From Alloalcanivorax marinus (GTDB lineage: Bacteria; Pseudomonadota; Gammaproteobacteria; Pseudomonadales; Alcanivoracaceae), in the NCBI RefSeq assembly GCF_016906305.1, contig NZ_JADDOL010000022.1, positions 1 to 64,000 on the forward strand: a DNA stretch of 64,000 nucleotides, written 5' to 3'. Below, piece by piece: positions 37,891 through 47,189 of the stretch. The number at the start of each line of letters is the position of its first letter. The first letter of the stretch is position 1. Both the position numbers and the translations under genes were made by a program. The notes under the pieces are model-generated. The model was given only the letters and a program-made list of their open reading frames with translations. It was not told the DNA's origin and searched no databases.

Positions 37891-38879
37891 TCCGCCCCCT
37901 GGCCCTGACCAGCGGCGACCCGGCGGGCATCGGCCCGGACCTGGCCCTGACCCTGGCCGCGGAAACGCCCGCCGCGCCGCTGGTGATTTTCGGCGACCGC
38001 GCGGTGCTGGCCGACCGCGCCCGGGCCCTGGGCCTGGACCCGGACCTGCCCGACTGGTCGCCGGACCGGCCGGCGCCGGCCGGCGCCGCCCTCTGGCACT
38101 GTCCTGCGGGGGCGACGGTCACCGCCGGCCGGCCGGACCCGGCCACCGGCGCCGGCACCCTGGCGATGCTGCGGCGGGCCGCCGATGGCTGCCTGGACGG
38201 CACCTTCTCGGCCATGGTCACCGCCCCGGTGGCCAAGAACGTGATCTGCGAGGCCGCCGACCCGGCTTTCACCGGCCACACCGAATTTCTGGCCGAGCGC
38301 GCCGGCGTGGACCGGGTGGTGATGATGCTGGCCGCCGGCGACCTGCGGGTGGCCCTGGCCACCACTCATTTGCCCCTGGCCAGGGTGCCGGCGGCGATCA
38401 CCGACGCCGGCCTGACCCGGGTGCTGACCATTCTGCGCAACGACCTGCGCGCCAAATTCGCCCTGCCGCGGCCGCGCATCCTGGTGCTGGGGCTCAACCC
38501 CCACGCCGGCGAAGGCGGCCACCTGGGCCGCGAGGAGCTGGACATCATCATCCCCACCCTGGAACGCCTGCGCGGCGAAGGCTTCGATCTGACCGGCCCG
38601 GTGCCGGCGGACACCGCCTTCCAGCCGGCTCTGCTGGAACGCCACGACGCGGTGCTGGCCATGTACCACGACCAGGGCCTGCCGGTGCTCAAGTTCGCCG
38701 GGTTTGGCGAGGCGGTGAACCTGACCCTAGGCCTGCCGTTCATCCGCACCTCGGTGGATCACGGCACCGCCTTTGATCTGGCCGGCACCGGTCGCGCCCT
38801 GGCCGGCAGCCTGCGCGCCGCCACCCGGCTGGCGGCGGAACTGGCGCGCCGCGCCGCCCCGTCGGAGCCCGTCTCATGA
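37887..38879 (+). CDS. pdxA: 4-hydroxythreonine-4-phosphate dehydrogenase
   Basis: Vitamin B6 synthesis. The 330-residue protein starts LALTSGDPAGIGPDLAL and has the metal-binding histidines in TGHTEFLAERAG, LNPHAGEGGHLG and AMYHDQGLPVLKF. It overlaps surA (ATGA at 37887) and rsmA (ATGA at 38876), so translation of the cluster is linked. Confidence 0.96.
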   Translation: MIRPLALTSGDPAGIGPDLALTLAAETPAAPLVIFGDRAVLADRARALGLDPDLPDWSPDRPAPAGAALWHCPAGATVTAGRPDPATGAGTLAMLRRAADGCLDGTFSAMVTAPVAKNVICEAADPAFTGHTEFLAERAGVDRVVMMLAAGDLRVALATTHLPLARVPAAITDAGLTRVLTILRNDLRAKFALPRPRILVLGLNPHAGEGGHLGREELDIIIPTLERLRGEGFDLTGPVPADTAFQPALLERHDAVLAMYHDQGLPVLKFAGFGEAVNLTLGLPFIRTSVDHGTAFDLAGTGRALAGSLRAATRLAAELARRAAPSEPVS

Positions 38880-39682
38880 GCACCCCGCACCGCGCCCGCA
38901 AGCGCTTCGGTCAGCACTTTCTGCACGACCCGGCCATCATCGAACGGCTGGTGCGCAGCGTCGCCCCCGGCGAGGGCCAGTCGCTGGTGGAAATCGGCCC
39001 CGGCCAGGGCGCCCTCACCTACCCGCTGCTGGACGAGGTGAACCATCTGCAGGTGGTGGAGCTGGACCGGGACCTGATCGCCCTGCTGCGTGAACGCATC
39101 GCCCCGGAACGGCTCACCATCCACGAGAGCGACGCCCTGCGGTTCGACTTCGCCGCCCTGGCGGACGGCCGCCCGCTGCGGGTGGTGGGCAACCTGCCCT
39201 ACAACATTTCCACGCCGCTGATCTTCCATCTGCTGGACCAGGCCGGCGCCATCGCCGACATGACCTTCATGCTGCAGAAGGAGGTGGTGGACCGGCTGAC
39301 CGCCGCCCCCGGCGGCAAGGACTACGGGCGCCTGTCGGTGATGGTGCAGTATCATTGCCAGGCGGATTACCTGTTTTTCGTGCCGCCGGGGGCCTTCCAG
39401 CCGCCGCCCAAGGTGGATTCGGCGGTGGTGCGGCTGACGCCCTATGCGACGCCGCCCTGGCCCGCCGACGACCCGGCCTGGCTGGCGCGGCTGGTGGCCC
39501 AGGCCTTCAGCCAGCGCCGCAAGGCGATTCGCAACAGCCTGAAACGCCTGATCGACGCCGATCTGTTCGCCGCCACCGGCATCGACCCGGGCCTGCGCCC
39601 CGATCACCTGACGGTGGCGGACTACGTGGCCCTGGCCAACGCCAGCGGCGGCGCACCGGAATCACAAGGAGCCAGTTCATGA
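38876..39682 (+). CDS. rsmA: 16S rRNA (A1518/A1519) dimethyltransferase
   Basis: KsgA methylates two adjacent adenosines near the 3' end of 16S rRNA. The 268 residues contain RKRFGQHFLHD, motif I EIGPGQGALTYPLL near 42, motif IV NLPYNIST near 110 and PPPKVDSAVVRL near 183. It overlaps both neighbours by ATGA. Confidence 0.96.
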   Translation: MSTPHRARKRFGQHFLHDPAIIERLVRSVAPGEGQSLVEIGPGQGALTYPLLDEVNHLQVVELDRDLIALLRERIAPERLTIHESDALRFDFAALADGRPLRVVGNLPYNISTPLIFHLLDQAGAIADMTFMLQKEVVDRLTAAPGGKDYGRLSVMVQYHCQADYLFFVPPGAFQPPPKVDSAVVRLTPYATPPWPADDPAWLARLVAQAFSQRRKAIRNSLKRLIDADLFAATGIDPGLRPDHLTVADYVALANASGGAPESQGASS

Positions 39683-40068
39683 CCGTCGTGGACGAGAACC
39701 GCTACCGGATCCAGGTTTCCGTGAAAGTGGAATACCTGCCCGACCAGAGCGACGCGGACAATCAGCGCTGGGTGTTCGCCTATCACGTCACCCTGAAGAA
39801 CAAAGGGAAACAGACCGCCCGCCTGCTGACCCGCCACTGGGTGATCACCGACGGCGAGGAGCGCACCCGGGAGGTGCACGGCGAGGGCGTGATCGGCGAG
39901 CAGCCCAGTATCGCGCCCGGCGGGTTCTACCAGTATTCCAGCGGCGCGGTGCTGGAAACCGAGGTGGGCACCATGCACGGCAGTTACCAGATGCTGGCCG
40001 AGGACGGCACCTGTTTCGACGCGGACATCCCGGCGTTCACGCTGGCGGTGCCGCGGGCCCTGCACTGA
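39679..40068 (+). CDS. apaG: ApaG protein (DUF525 fold)
   Basis: A small fibronectin-III-like protein of 129 residues. The family core is YRIQVSVKVEYLPDQSD, RWVFAYHVTLKN, LLTRHWVITDG and a conserved GEGVIGEQPSIAPGGFYQYSSG. Bacterial ApaG is linked to Ap4A/polyphosphate metabolism by genome neighbourhood and its exact role is unsettled. The start ATG at 39679 overlaps the rsmA stop. Confidence 0.95.
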   Translation: MTVVDENRYRIQVSVKVEYLPDQSDADNQRWVFAYHVTLKNKGKQTARLLTRHWVITDGEERTREVHGEGVIGEQPSIAPGGFYQYSSGAVLETEVGTMHGSYQMLAEDGTCFDADIPAFTLAVPRALH

Positions 40069-40084
40069 TACACCGGAGCGCCCC

Positions 40085-40894
40085 ATGAGTACCTTCGCCA
40101 TCGGCGACCTGCAGGGCTGCCTGGGCCCCTTCGAGGCGCTGCTCGACACCATTGGCTTCAACCCGGACCGGGACCGGCTGCTGCTGGCCGGGGACCTGGT
40201 CAATCGGGGTCCGGACTCCCTGGGGGCCCTGCGCCGGGTGCACGCCCTGCGCGACAACGTGCAGGTGGTCCTGGGCAATCACGACCTGCACCTGCTGGCG
40301 GTGGCCCACGGCCACGCCCGTCCGAAGAGCAAGGACACCCTGCAGCCGATTCTGGACGCCCCGGACCGGGACACCCTGCTGGCCTGGCTGCAAAGTCAGC
40401 CGTTGCTGGTGGACGCGCCGGAATTCGGCGCCGTGATGACCCATGCCGGTCTGCCGCCCCTGTGGACCCTGGACCAGGCGCGCCGGCGCGCGGCGGAGAT
40501 CGCGCAGGTGCTGGCCGATCCGCAGCGGGCGGATATTTTTTTCGGCCAGATGTACGGCAACGAACCGGCCGGCTGGCGCGATCACCTGACCGGCGCCACC
40601 CGCTGGCGGGTGATCACCAATTACTTCACGCGCATGCGCTTCGTCGACCGCCAGGGCGACCTGGACCTGACCACCAAGGGCGAGGCCGACCAGCCGCCGG
40701 CGGGCTTCGTGCCCTGGTTCGAGCATCCGGATCGCCTGGACCCGGGGCGCCGGGTGCTGTTCGGCCACTGGGCCGCCCTGGAAGGCCGCAGCGGCGTGGA
40801 CGGGGTGGAAGCCCTGGACACCGGCTGCGTCTGGGGCGGCTGCCTGACCGCCCTGCGGCTGGACGACAACGTCCGCTTCCGCTGCGACTGCTGA
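40085..40894 (+). CDS. apaH: symmetrical diadenosine tetraphosphatase
   Basis: Hydrolyses Ap4A to two ADP. The 269-residue metallophosphatase has GDLQGCLGPFEALL at the start, LAGDLVNRGPDS near 38, VLGNHDLHLLAVAHG near 62 and a downstream MTHAGLPPLW. It is the last gene of the lptD cluster and is followed by a small GC hairpin. Confidence 0.95.
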   Translation: MSTFAIGDLQGCLGPFEALLDTIGFNPDRDRLLLAGDLVNRGPDSLGALRRVHALRDNVQVVLGNHDLHLLAVAHGHARPKSKDTLQPILDAPDRDTLLAWLQSQPLLVDAPEFGAVMTHAGLPPLWTLDQARRRAAEIAQVLADPQRADIFFGQMYGNEPAGWRDHLTGATRWRVITNYFTRMRFVDRQGDLDLTTKGEADQPPAGFVPWFEHPDRLDPGRRVLFGHWAALEGRSGVDGVEALDTGCVWGGCLTALRLDDNVRFRCDC

Positions 40895-40903
40895 TCGCGG
40901 CGG

Positions 40904-40922
40904 ACGCCCGGCGGGCGTTTTC
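40904..40922 (+). terminator. possible terminator of the lptD-apaH cluster
   Basis: ACGCCC, a GGC loop and GGGCGT form a 6-bp stem followed by a short T run (TTTT). It lies 10 bases behind the apaH stop. The T tract is short, so termination may be incomplete. Confidence 0.5.
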
Positions 40923-40990
40923 CACCGCTTATCCGATATCACACGCCCTCCACTTTTTCTTCACGGTTTTGTCCATTTTTGCTTTTGACT

Positions 40991-41006
40991 TGGCGTTCGT
41001 TTTGGC
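40991..41006 (+). promoter_or_regulatory. weak candidate sigma54 (-24/-12) promoter for prkA
   Basis: TGGCGTTCGTTTTGGC resembles TGGCAC-N5-TTGC with the -12 GC displaced by one base. It lies in a T-rich region upstream of prkA. Escherichia coli yeaGH responds to nitrogen starvation, which makes the guess reasonable but not proven. Confidence 0.25.
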
Positions 41007-41081
41007 GCCATGCTAGAACCAGAGTGATTCAAAACATCCCACGGTTTTGAATCCGCCCGCATTGCTCGACCCCGTCATCAC

Positions 41082-41103
41082 GCCGCCGTCCGCGGACGGC
41101 GGC
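41082..41103. repeat. perfect 22-bp palindrome in the prkA leader
   Basis: GCCGCCGTCCG is followed immediately by its exact reverse complement. There is no T run after it, so it is not a plain terminator. It could be an operator for a dimeric regulator or a leader hairpin. It lies about 210 bases upstream of the prkA start. Confidence 0.7.
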
Positions 41104-41315
41104 CGGGAGTATCCGATGAATTATGCGCGGACCCTGATCTGGCTTTTCCTGACCACCGCCCGGTGGCACGGGCCCGCTTTAATTCTTTCCGCCGTCCCGT
41201 TTTTTCTCGCCTCTTTTTTCCCGCCGCGGTTCGCGCCGCGCCGCGAAGTTGGAACGGAACTGGCATGGCATCCGTTTGATTCCACCGATTCCCCATCGTC
41301 AGGAGGGAGTAAGGC

Positions 41316-43238
41316 ATGAGTATTCTTCGCCACTACCAGGCCCGGTTCGATGCCGCCCAGGAAGATGAAATGTCCCTGGAGGATTACCTGGCCCTGTGCA
41401 AGACCGACCCCGGCGTCTACGCCTCGGCCGCCGAGCGCATGCTGATGGCCATCGGCGAGCCGGAACTGGTGGACACCTCCAAGGACCCGCGCCTCTCCCG
41501 CATCTTTTCCAACAAAATGATCCGGCGCTACCCGGCGTTCTCCGAGTTCTACGGCCTGGAAGACGTGATCGAAAACATCGTCAGCTACTACCGGCACGCC
41601 GCCCAGGGCCTGGAAGAACGCAAGCAGATTCTTTATTTGCTGGGCCCGGTGGGCGGTGGCAAATCCTCGCTGGCGGAAAAACTCAAGGCGCTGATGCAGA
41701 AGATTCCGTTCTACGCGATCAAGGATTCGCCGGTGAACGAGTCTCCCCTGGGCCTGTTCGACCCGGAGGAGGACGGCCCCATTCTGGAAGAGGAATACGG
41801 CATACCCCGCCGCTACGTGAACACCATCATGTCGCCCTGGGCGGTGAAGCGGCTCAAGGAATTCGGCGGCGATCTGAGCCAGTTCCGGGTGGTCAAACGC
41901 TACCCCTCGATTCTCGATCAGGTGGCGGTGGCCAAGACCGAACCCGGTGACGAGAACAACCAGGACATCTCCTCCCTGGTGGGCAAGGTGGACATCCGCA
42001 AGCTGGAGGACTTCGCCCAGGAAGACCCGGACGCCTACAGCTTCTCCGGCGGTCTGTGCCGGGCCAACCAGGGCCTGCTGGAATTCGTGGAAATGTTCAA
42101 GGCGCCGATCAAGGTGCTGCACCCGTTGCTCACCGCCACCCAGGAGGGCAACTACAACGGCACCGAGCACATGGGCGCGATTCCGTTCGACGGCATCGTG
42201 CTGGCGCACTCCAACGAAGCGGAATGGCAGACCTTCAAGAACAACAAGAACAACGAGGCCTTTATCGACCGGGTCTATATCGTCAAGGTGCCCTACTGCC
42301 TGCGCGTCACCGAGGAGCAGCAGATCTACGACAAGCTGCTGCGCAACTCCAGCCTGCGCGAAGCGCACTGCGCCCCGGATACCCTGCGCATGCTGGCCCA
42401 GTTTTCGGTGCTTACCCGTCTCAAGGAACCGGAGAACTCCAGCATTTACTCTAAGATGCGCATCTACGACGGCGAAAACCTGAAGGATATCGACCCGCGC
42501 GCCAAGTCGATCCAGGAATATCGCGACATGGCCGGCGTGGACGAGGGCATGGACGGGCTTTCCACCCGCTTTGCCTTCAAGATTCTTTCCAAGGTGTTCA
42601 ACTTCGACCACACCGAGGTGGCGGCCAACCCGGTGCATCTGATGCACGTGCTCGAGCAGCGCATCGAACAGGAGCAGTATTCCCAGGAGCGGCAGGACCA
42701 GTACCGCCGCTTTATCAAGGAATACCTGGTGCCGCATTACGTGGAGTTCATCGGCAAGGAAATCCAGACCGCCTACCTGGAGTCCTACTCCGAATACGGC
42801 CAGAACATTTTCGACCGCTACGTGATGTACGCGGACTTCTGGATTCAGGACCAGGAATTCCGTGATCCGGACACCGGCGAGATCTTCGACCGCCAGGCCC
42901 TCAACGAGGAGCTGGAAAAAATCGAGAAGCCGGCGGGCATCTCCAACCCCAAGGACTTCCGCAACGAGGTGGTCAACTTCGTGCTGCGAGCCCGCGCCAA
43001 CAACGCCGGCCGCAATCCCAGCTGGATGAGCTACCAGAAGCTGCGCGACGTGATCGAGAAGAAAATGTTCTCCAACACCGAAGATCTGCTGCCGGTGATC
43101 TCGTTCAATCCCAAGGGCAGCGAGGACGACCGCCGCAAGCACGACAACTTCGTCAAACGGATGATGGACCGGGGCTACACCGAGAAGCAGGTGCGCCTGC
43201 TGTCGGAATGGTACCTGCGCGTACGGAAAGCCCAATAA
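41316..43238 (+). CDS. prkA: PrkA-type serine protein kinase (YeaG)
   Basis: A 640-residue AAA-type ATPase/kinase. The N-terminal AAA domain (about 60-380) has a Walker A in [17 protein letters not shown] near residue 112. The C-terminal PrkA kinase-like domain follows (about 400-640). Relatives are YeaG in Escherichia coli, needed under nitrogen starvation and stationary phase, and PrkA in Bacillus sporulation. The three-gene set prkA-yeaH-spoVR is conserved across proteobacteria. A strong AGGAGGGAG precedes the start. Confidence 0.95.
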   Translation: MSILRHYQARFDAAQEDEMSLEDYLALCKTDPGVYASAAERMLMAIGEPELVDTSKDPRLSRIFSNKMIRRYPAFSEFYGLEDVIENIVSYYRHAAQGLEERKQILYLLGPVGGGKSSLAEKLKALMQKIPFYAIKDSPVNESPLGLFDPEEDGPILEEEYGIPRRYVNTIMSPWAVKRLKEFGGDLSQFRVVKRYPSILDQVAVAKTEPGDENNQDISSLVGKVDIRKLEDFAQEDPDAYSFSGGLCRANQGLLEFVEMFKAPIKVLHPLLTATQEGNYNGTEHMGAIPFDGIVLAHSNEAEWQTFKNNKNNEAFIDRVYIVKVPYCLRVTEEQQIYDKLLRNSSLREAHCAPDTLRMLAQFSVLTRLKEPENSSIYSKMRIYDGENLKDIDPRAKSIQEYRDMAGVDEGMDGLSTRFAFKILSKVFNFDHTEVAANPVHLMHVLEQRIEQEQYSQERQDQYRRFIKEYLVPHYVEFIGKEIQTAYLESYSEYGQNIFDRYVMYADFWIQDQEFRDPDTGEIFDRQALNEELEKIEKPAGISNPKDFRNEVVNFVLRARANNAGRNPSWMSYQKLRDVIEKKMFSNTEDLLPVISFNPKGSEDDRRKHDNFVKRMMDRGYTEKQVRLLSEWYLRVRKAQ

Positions 43239-43263
43239 AGGCAGTTGCTTCCGGAGTAAGCCC

Positions 43264-44544
43264 ATGAGCTACATCATCGACCGGCGTCTTAACGGCAAGC
43301 ACAAAAGCACGGTGAACCGGCAGCGCTTTCTGGAGCGCTACCGGCGCCATATCCGCGAAGCGGTGAACGACGCGGTGGGGCGGCGCTCGATCACCGATAT
43401 GGAACAGGGCGAGCGCATCTCCATCCCGCGCAAAGACCTGTCCGAGCCCGGCTTCCACCATGGCGCCGGCGGCCGCCGCAACGTGGTGCACCCGGGCAAC
43501 AAGGAATTCCAGCAGGGCGACCGCATCAAAAAACCGTCCGGTGGCCAGGGCGGCGCCGGCGGCCAGAAGGCCGGCGACAGCGGCGATGGCGAGGACGAAT
43601 TCGCCTTCGAGATCGACCAGCGCGAATTCCTCAACTTTCTGTTCGAGGATCTGGCCCTGCCCAATCTGGTGAAACGCCACCTGCAGGGCACCCGCAATTT
43701 TCACCGCCGCCACGGCGGCATCGTCAGCCACGGCCTGCCCGCCAAGATCAATATCGTGCGCTCCATGCGCCAGGCCTCCATGCGCCGGCGCGCCCTGTCG
43801 TCCGCCAGCCGCAAGCGGCTGCGCCTGCTCAAGGAGGAGCGCGACGCCCTGCTGCGCCAGGACCAGTCGCCGGAGCGCCATCAGCGGCTGGCGGAACTGG
43901 AAGAGCAGATCACGCGCCTGCAGCGGCGGCTGGAACGTATTCCGTTTCTGGACGAAGTGGATCTGCGCTACAACCACCACGTCCAGGTGCCGACCCCGGT
44001 GAGCCGGGCGGTGATGTTCTGCATCATGGATGTGTCCGGCTCCATGAACCAGGACATGAAGGACCTGGCCAAGCGCTTCTTCCTGCTGCTCTATCTGTTC
44101 CTGCAACGGAACTACGAGCACACGGAAGTAGTGTTTATCCGCCATCACACCAGCGCCAAGGAGGTGACCGAGGAGGAGTTCTTCTATTCCCGGGAAACCG
44201 GCGGCACCATCGTCTCCAGCGCGCTCAAGCTGACCCTGGACATCATCAAGCAGCGCTACCCGGTGGACGAATGGAACCTGTACGCCGCCCAGGCCTCCGA
44301 CGGCGACAACTGGAACGATGATTCTCCGTCCTGCGCGCGCCTGCTGGAGAAGGAGTTGCTGCCGCGCCTGCAGCACTTCTCCTACGTGGAAGTGATGCCG
44401 CGCAGCCACCAGGCCCTGTGGGAGCAGTACCAGAGCGTGCAGGACCGGCACGGCGACAGCTTCTCCATGGCCCAGCTCGACGAACCCGGCGACATCTATC
44501 CGGTATTCCGGCGTCTGTTCAAAAAGCGGATGGAGGCGGCATGA
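43264..44544 (+). CDS. yeaH: YeaH-type DUF444 VWA-domain protein
   Basis: A 426-residue soluble protein. The C-terminal half is a von Willebrand A-like domain with the MIDAS-like [19 protein letters not shown] near residue 258. The N-terminal half is basic, with a Gly-rich linker ([19 protein letters not shown], about 97-115). The partner YeaG is encoded directly upstream. The stop overlaps the spoVR start (ATGA). Biochemical role unknown. Confidence 0.93.
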   Translation: MSYIIDRRLNGKHKSTVNRQRFLERYRRHIREAVNDAVGRRSITDMEQGERISIPRKDLSEPGFHHGAGGRRNVVHPGNKEFQQGDRIKKPSGGQGGAGGQKAGDSGDGEDEFAFEIDQREFLNFLFEDLALPNLVKRHLQGTRNFHRRHGGIVSHGLPAKINIVRSMRQASMRRRALSSASRKRLRLLKEERDALLRQDQSPERHQRLAELEEQITRLQRRLERIPFLDEVDLRYNHHVQVPTPVSRAVMFCIMDVSGSMNQDMKDLAKRFFLLLYLFLQRNYEHTEVVFIRHHTSAKEVTEEEFFYSRETGGTIVSSALKLTLDIIKQRYPVDEWNLYAAQASDGDNWNDDSPSCARLLEKELLPRLQHFSYVEVMPRSHQALWEQYQSVQDRHGDSFSMAQLDEPGDIYPVFRRLFKKRMEAA

Positions 44545-46052
44545 CGGTGACCGAAAGCAAACTTCTCTCCACCGGCTCGGATTGGGACTTCGACACCCTG
44601 GCCCGCTACGACCAGGCCATCGCCGAGCTGGCCCACGGCAAGTACGGCCTGGACACCTACCCCAACCAGATCGAGGTGATCTCCTCGGAACAGATGATGG
44701 ACGCCTACTCCTCGGTGGGCATGCCGGTGGGCTACAACCACTGGTCCTTCGGCAAGCAGTTCGTGGAGGTGGAAGGCCGCTACCGGCGCGGGCAGATGGG
44801 GCTGGCCTACGAGATCGTGATCAACTCCAACCCCTGCATCGCCTACCTGATGGAAGAGAACACCATCACCATGCAGGCCCTGGTGATCGCCCACGCCAGC
44901 TACGGCCACAACTCCTTCTTCAAGGGCAACTACCTGTTCAAGACCTGGACCGACGCCTCGGCGATCATCGACTACCTGGTGTTTGCCCGCCATTACATCG
45001 CCGAGTGCGAGCAGCGCCATGGCGTGGCGGCGGTGGAAGAGACCCTGGATTCCTGCCACGCGCTGATGAACTACGGCGTGGATCGCTACAAGCGCCCCAC
45101 GCCGATCTCCGCCCAGCGGGAACGGCAGCGCCAGCGGGAGCGCGAGGAAGTGCTGCAGCGGCAGGTGTCGGAGTTGTGGAAGACGTTCCCGGAACTGCAG
45201 CCGGCGGTGCAGCGCCGCGAGCCCAGCCGCCGCTTTCCGGCGGAGCCCCAGGAAAACCTGCTCTATTTCCTGGAAAAAAACGCCCCCTTGCTGGAGCCCT
45301 GGCAGCGGGAGATTCTGCGCATCGTGCGCAAGATGGCCCAGTACTTCTACCCACAGCGGCAGACCAAGGTCATGAACGAGGGCTGGGCCACCTTCTGGCA
45401 TTACACCCTGCTCCACGACCTCTACGACAGCGGCCAGGTGGGCGACGGTTTCATGCTGGAGTTTCTGCAGAACCACAGCCAGGTGGTCTACCAGCCGCCA
45501 TTCGATTCCCCCTATTACTCCGGCATCAACCCCTACGCCCTGGGGTTCGCCATGTTCACCGACATCCGCCGCATCTGCGAGGACCCCACCGAGGAGGACC
45601 GGCGCTGGTTCCCGGACATGGCCGGCAGCGACTGGCTGAAAACCCTCAAGTTCGCCATGGAGAGCTTCAAGGACGAGAGCTTTATCCAGCAGTTCCTGTC
45701 GCCCCGATTGATCCGCGAGTTCAAGCTGTTCAGCCTGTTCGACGACGCCGAGCGGGACTATATCGAAATCGACGCCATCCACGATGACCGTGGCTACTAC
45801 CTGATCCGCAACCGGCTCTCGGAGCAGTACAACCTGAGCATCCAGGAGCCCAATATCCAGGTTTACCATGCCGACGTACGCGGCGACCGCTCCCTGACCC
45901 TGCAGCATATCCGCCAGCACCACCGCCCCCTGGACGCGGACAGTGGCCGCGAGGTGCTGCGCCATCTGCACCGCCTGTGGGGCTTCGACGTGCACCTGGA
46001 GAGCATCGACAACGGCACCGTGGTGGAACGGCTGTCGATGCCCGCGCCCTGA
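44541..46052 (+). CDS. SpoVR family protein (YcgB)
   Basis: A 503-residue protein of the SpoVR family. Conserved segments include [18 protein letters not shown] near 54, [17 protein letters not shown] near 92, [17 protein letters not shown] near 120 and [19 protein letters not shown] near 276. Its fold is not established in what I can see, although the H, E and N residues look like a metal site. It is the third gene of the prkA module. Confidence 0.93.
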   Translation: MTVTESKLLSTGSDWDFDTLARYDQAIAELAHGKYGLDTYPNQIEVISSEQMMDAYSSVGMPVGYNHWSFGKQFVEVEGRYRRGQMGLAYEIVINSNPCIAYLMEENTITMQALVIAHASYGHNSFFKGNYLFKTWTDASAIIDYLVFARHYIAECEQRHGVAAVEETLDSCHALMNYGVDRYKRPTPISAQRERQRQREREEVLQRQVSELWKTFPELQPAVQRREPSRRFPAEPQENLLYFLEKNAPLLEPWQREILRIVRKMAQYFYPQRQTKVMNEGWATFWHYTLLHDLYDSGQVGDGFMLEFLQNHSQVVYQPPFDSPYYSGINPYALGFAMFTDIRRICEDPTEEDRRWFPDMAGSDWLKTLKFAMESFKDESFIQQFLSPRLIREFKLFSLFDDAERDYIEIDAIHDDRGYYLIRNRLSEQYNLSIQEPNIQVYHADVRGDRSLTLQHIRQHHRPLDADSGREVLRHLHRLWGFDVHLESIDNGTVVERLSMPAP

Positions 46053-46070
46053 GCCGCCACCGGGCACGCC

Positions 46071-46100
46071 GGCACCGGGCAGATACGTCCGGTGCCTTGA
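46071..46100 (+). terminator. hairpin behind spoVR
   Basis: GGCACCGG pairs with CCGGTGCC around a 10-base loop, followed by TTGATT. The T tract is poor, so this is a weak terminator at best. Confidence 0.45.
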
Positions 46101-46102
46101 TT

Positions 46103-46121
46103 GATAAATATTCTCATTAAT
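46103..46121. promoter_or_regulatory. candidate Fur box upstream of the iron ABC operon
   Basis: GATAAATATTCTCATTAAT matches 13 of 19 positions of the classical GATAATGATAATCATTATC. It lies about 40 bases upstream of the substrate-binding protein start, where iron-bound Fur would block transcription. Confidence 0.6.
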
Positions 46122-46162
46122 GATTGTATCCGGCGCGTGTTTTCTGCCTGGAGCCTTTCCCC

Positions 46163-47185
46163 ATGCGCCGTCTTGGCCTGCTCGTTTCCCTGCTCGTCGC
46201 CGCCCTGATCACCACCGGTTGCGGCACGCAAACCGACGAAGTGAACGTCTACTCCGCCCGCAAGGAAGCGCTGATCAAGCCGCTTCTGGACCGCTTCTCC
46301 GAACAGACCGGCACCACCGTGAACCTGATCACCGGCAGCGCCGATGCCCTGGTGGAACGCATGAAGGCGGAGGGCGAACACAGCCCCGCCGACGTGCTGA
46401 TCACCGTGGACGCCGGCCGGCTGTACCGCGCCCAGCAGGAAGGCCTGCTGGCCGCCACCAGCAGCCAGGAACTGGACCGCCAGGTGCCGCCGGCCCTGCG
46501 CGAGCCCGAAGGCCGCTGGTTCGGCCTGTCGGTGCGCGGCCGGGTGATCGTCTACGCCCCGGACCGGGTGGACCCGGCCAACCTGTCCACCTACGAAGCC
46601 CTGGCCGACGAGCAATGGGCCGACCGCATCTGCATCCGCTCCTCGGACAACATCTACAACCAGTCCCTGGTGGCCAGCCTGATCGCCCACGACGGCGAGC
46701 AGGCCACCCGCGAATGGGCCGAGGGTCTGGTGGCCAACATGGCCCGGGATCCGGTGGGCGGCGACCGCGACCAGATCAAGGCGGTGGCCGCCGGCGACTG
46801 CGATCTGGCGGTGGTGAACACCTACTATCTCGGCATGATGCAGGCCGATCAGGACGATGAGACCCGCGACATCGCCCACCGGGTGCGGGTGTTCTGGCCG
46901 AATCAGGACGGCCGTGGCATCCACGTCAACATCTCCGGCGCCGGCGTCGCCGCCAACGCCCCGAACCCCGACAACGCGCAAAAGCTGCTGGAATTCCTGG
47001 TCAGCGACGAATCCCAACAGTGGTACGCGGAGACCAACCACGAGTACCCGGTGCGCCCCGGCGTGCCCACCAGCGAGCTGCTGCAAAGCTGGGGCGAGTT
47101 CAAGCAGGACGACCTGCCGCTGGTGAAGCTGGGTGAGCTGAACGCCGACGCCGTCAAGGTGATGGACCAGGCCGGCTGGAAATAA
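46163..47185 (+). CDS. ferric iron ABC transporter substrate-binding lipoprotein
   Basis: A 340-residue exported protein with a lipobox ITTGCGT near residue 19. It has the type II periplasmic-binding fold of FbpA/FutA proteins: VNVYSARKEALIKPLLDRF near the start and the iron-coordinating tyrosines in VVNTYYLGMM near residue 220. A lipid anchor is unusual among gammaproteobacterial FbpA-type proteins, which are mostly soluble. I chose the ATG at 46163, which gives a normal signal peptide; GGAG precedes it by about 9 bases. It begins a three-gene importer operon. Confidence 0.9.
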   Translation: MRRLGLLVSLLVAALITTGCGTQTDEVNVYSARKEALIKPLLDRFSEQTGTTVNLITGSADALVERMKAEGEHSPADVLITVDAGRLYRAQQEGLLAATSSQELDRQVPPALREPEGRWFGLSVRGRVIVYAPDRVDPANLSTYEALADEQWADRICIRSSDNIYNQSLVASLIAHDGEQATREWAEGLVANMARDPVGGDRDQIKAVAAGDCDLAVVNTYYLGMMQADQDDETRDIAHRVRVFWPNQDGRGIHVNISGAGVAANAPNPDNAQKLLEFLVSDESQQWYAETNHEYPVRPGVPTSELLQSWGEFKQDDLPLVKLGELNADAVKVMDQAGWK

Positions 47186-47189
47186 GCCG

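Larger units (their letters stand above)
40895..41315. other. intergenic region upstream of prkA
   Basis: About 420 bases without a supported gene. It begins with the apaH hairpin and then has a T-rich stretch (40948-41000) that stands out from the GC-rich surroundings. A sigma54-like sequence lies at 40991-41006, a 22-bp palindrome at 41082-41103, and a strong AGGAGGGAG ribosome site just before prkA. A short reading frame here (41116-41319) has no recognisable features and runs into prkA. Confidence 0.6.

Noticed and set aside
41116..41319. Possible small membrane protein in the leader of prkA (MNYARTLIWLFLTTARW...)
   Set aside because: One hydrophobic patch only, no convincing ribosome site, and the frame runs into prkA. 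It could be a leader peptide, but nothing supports it.
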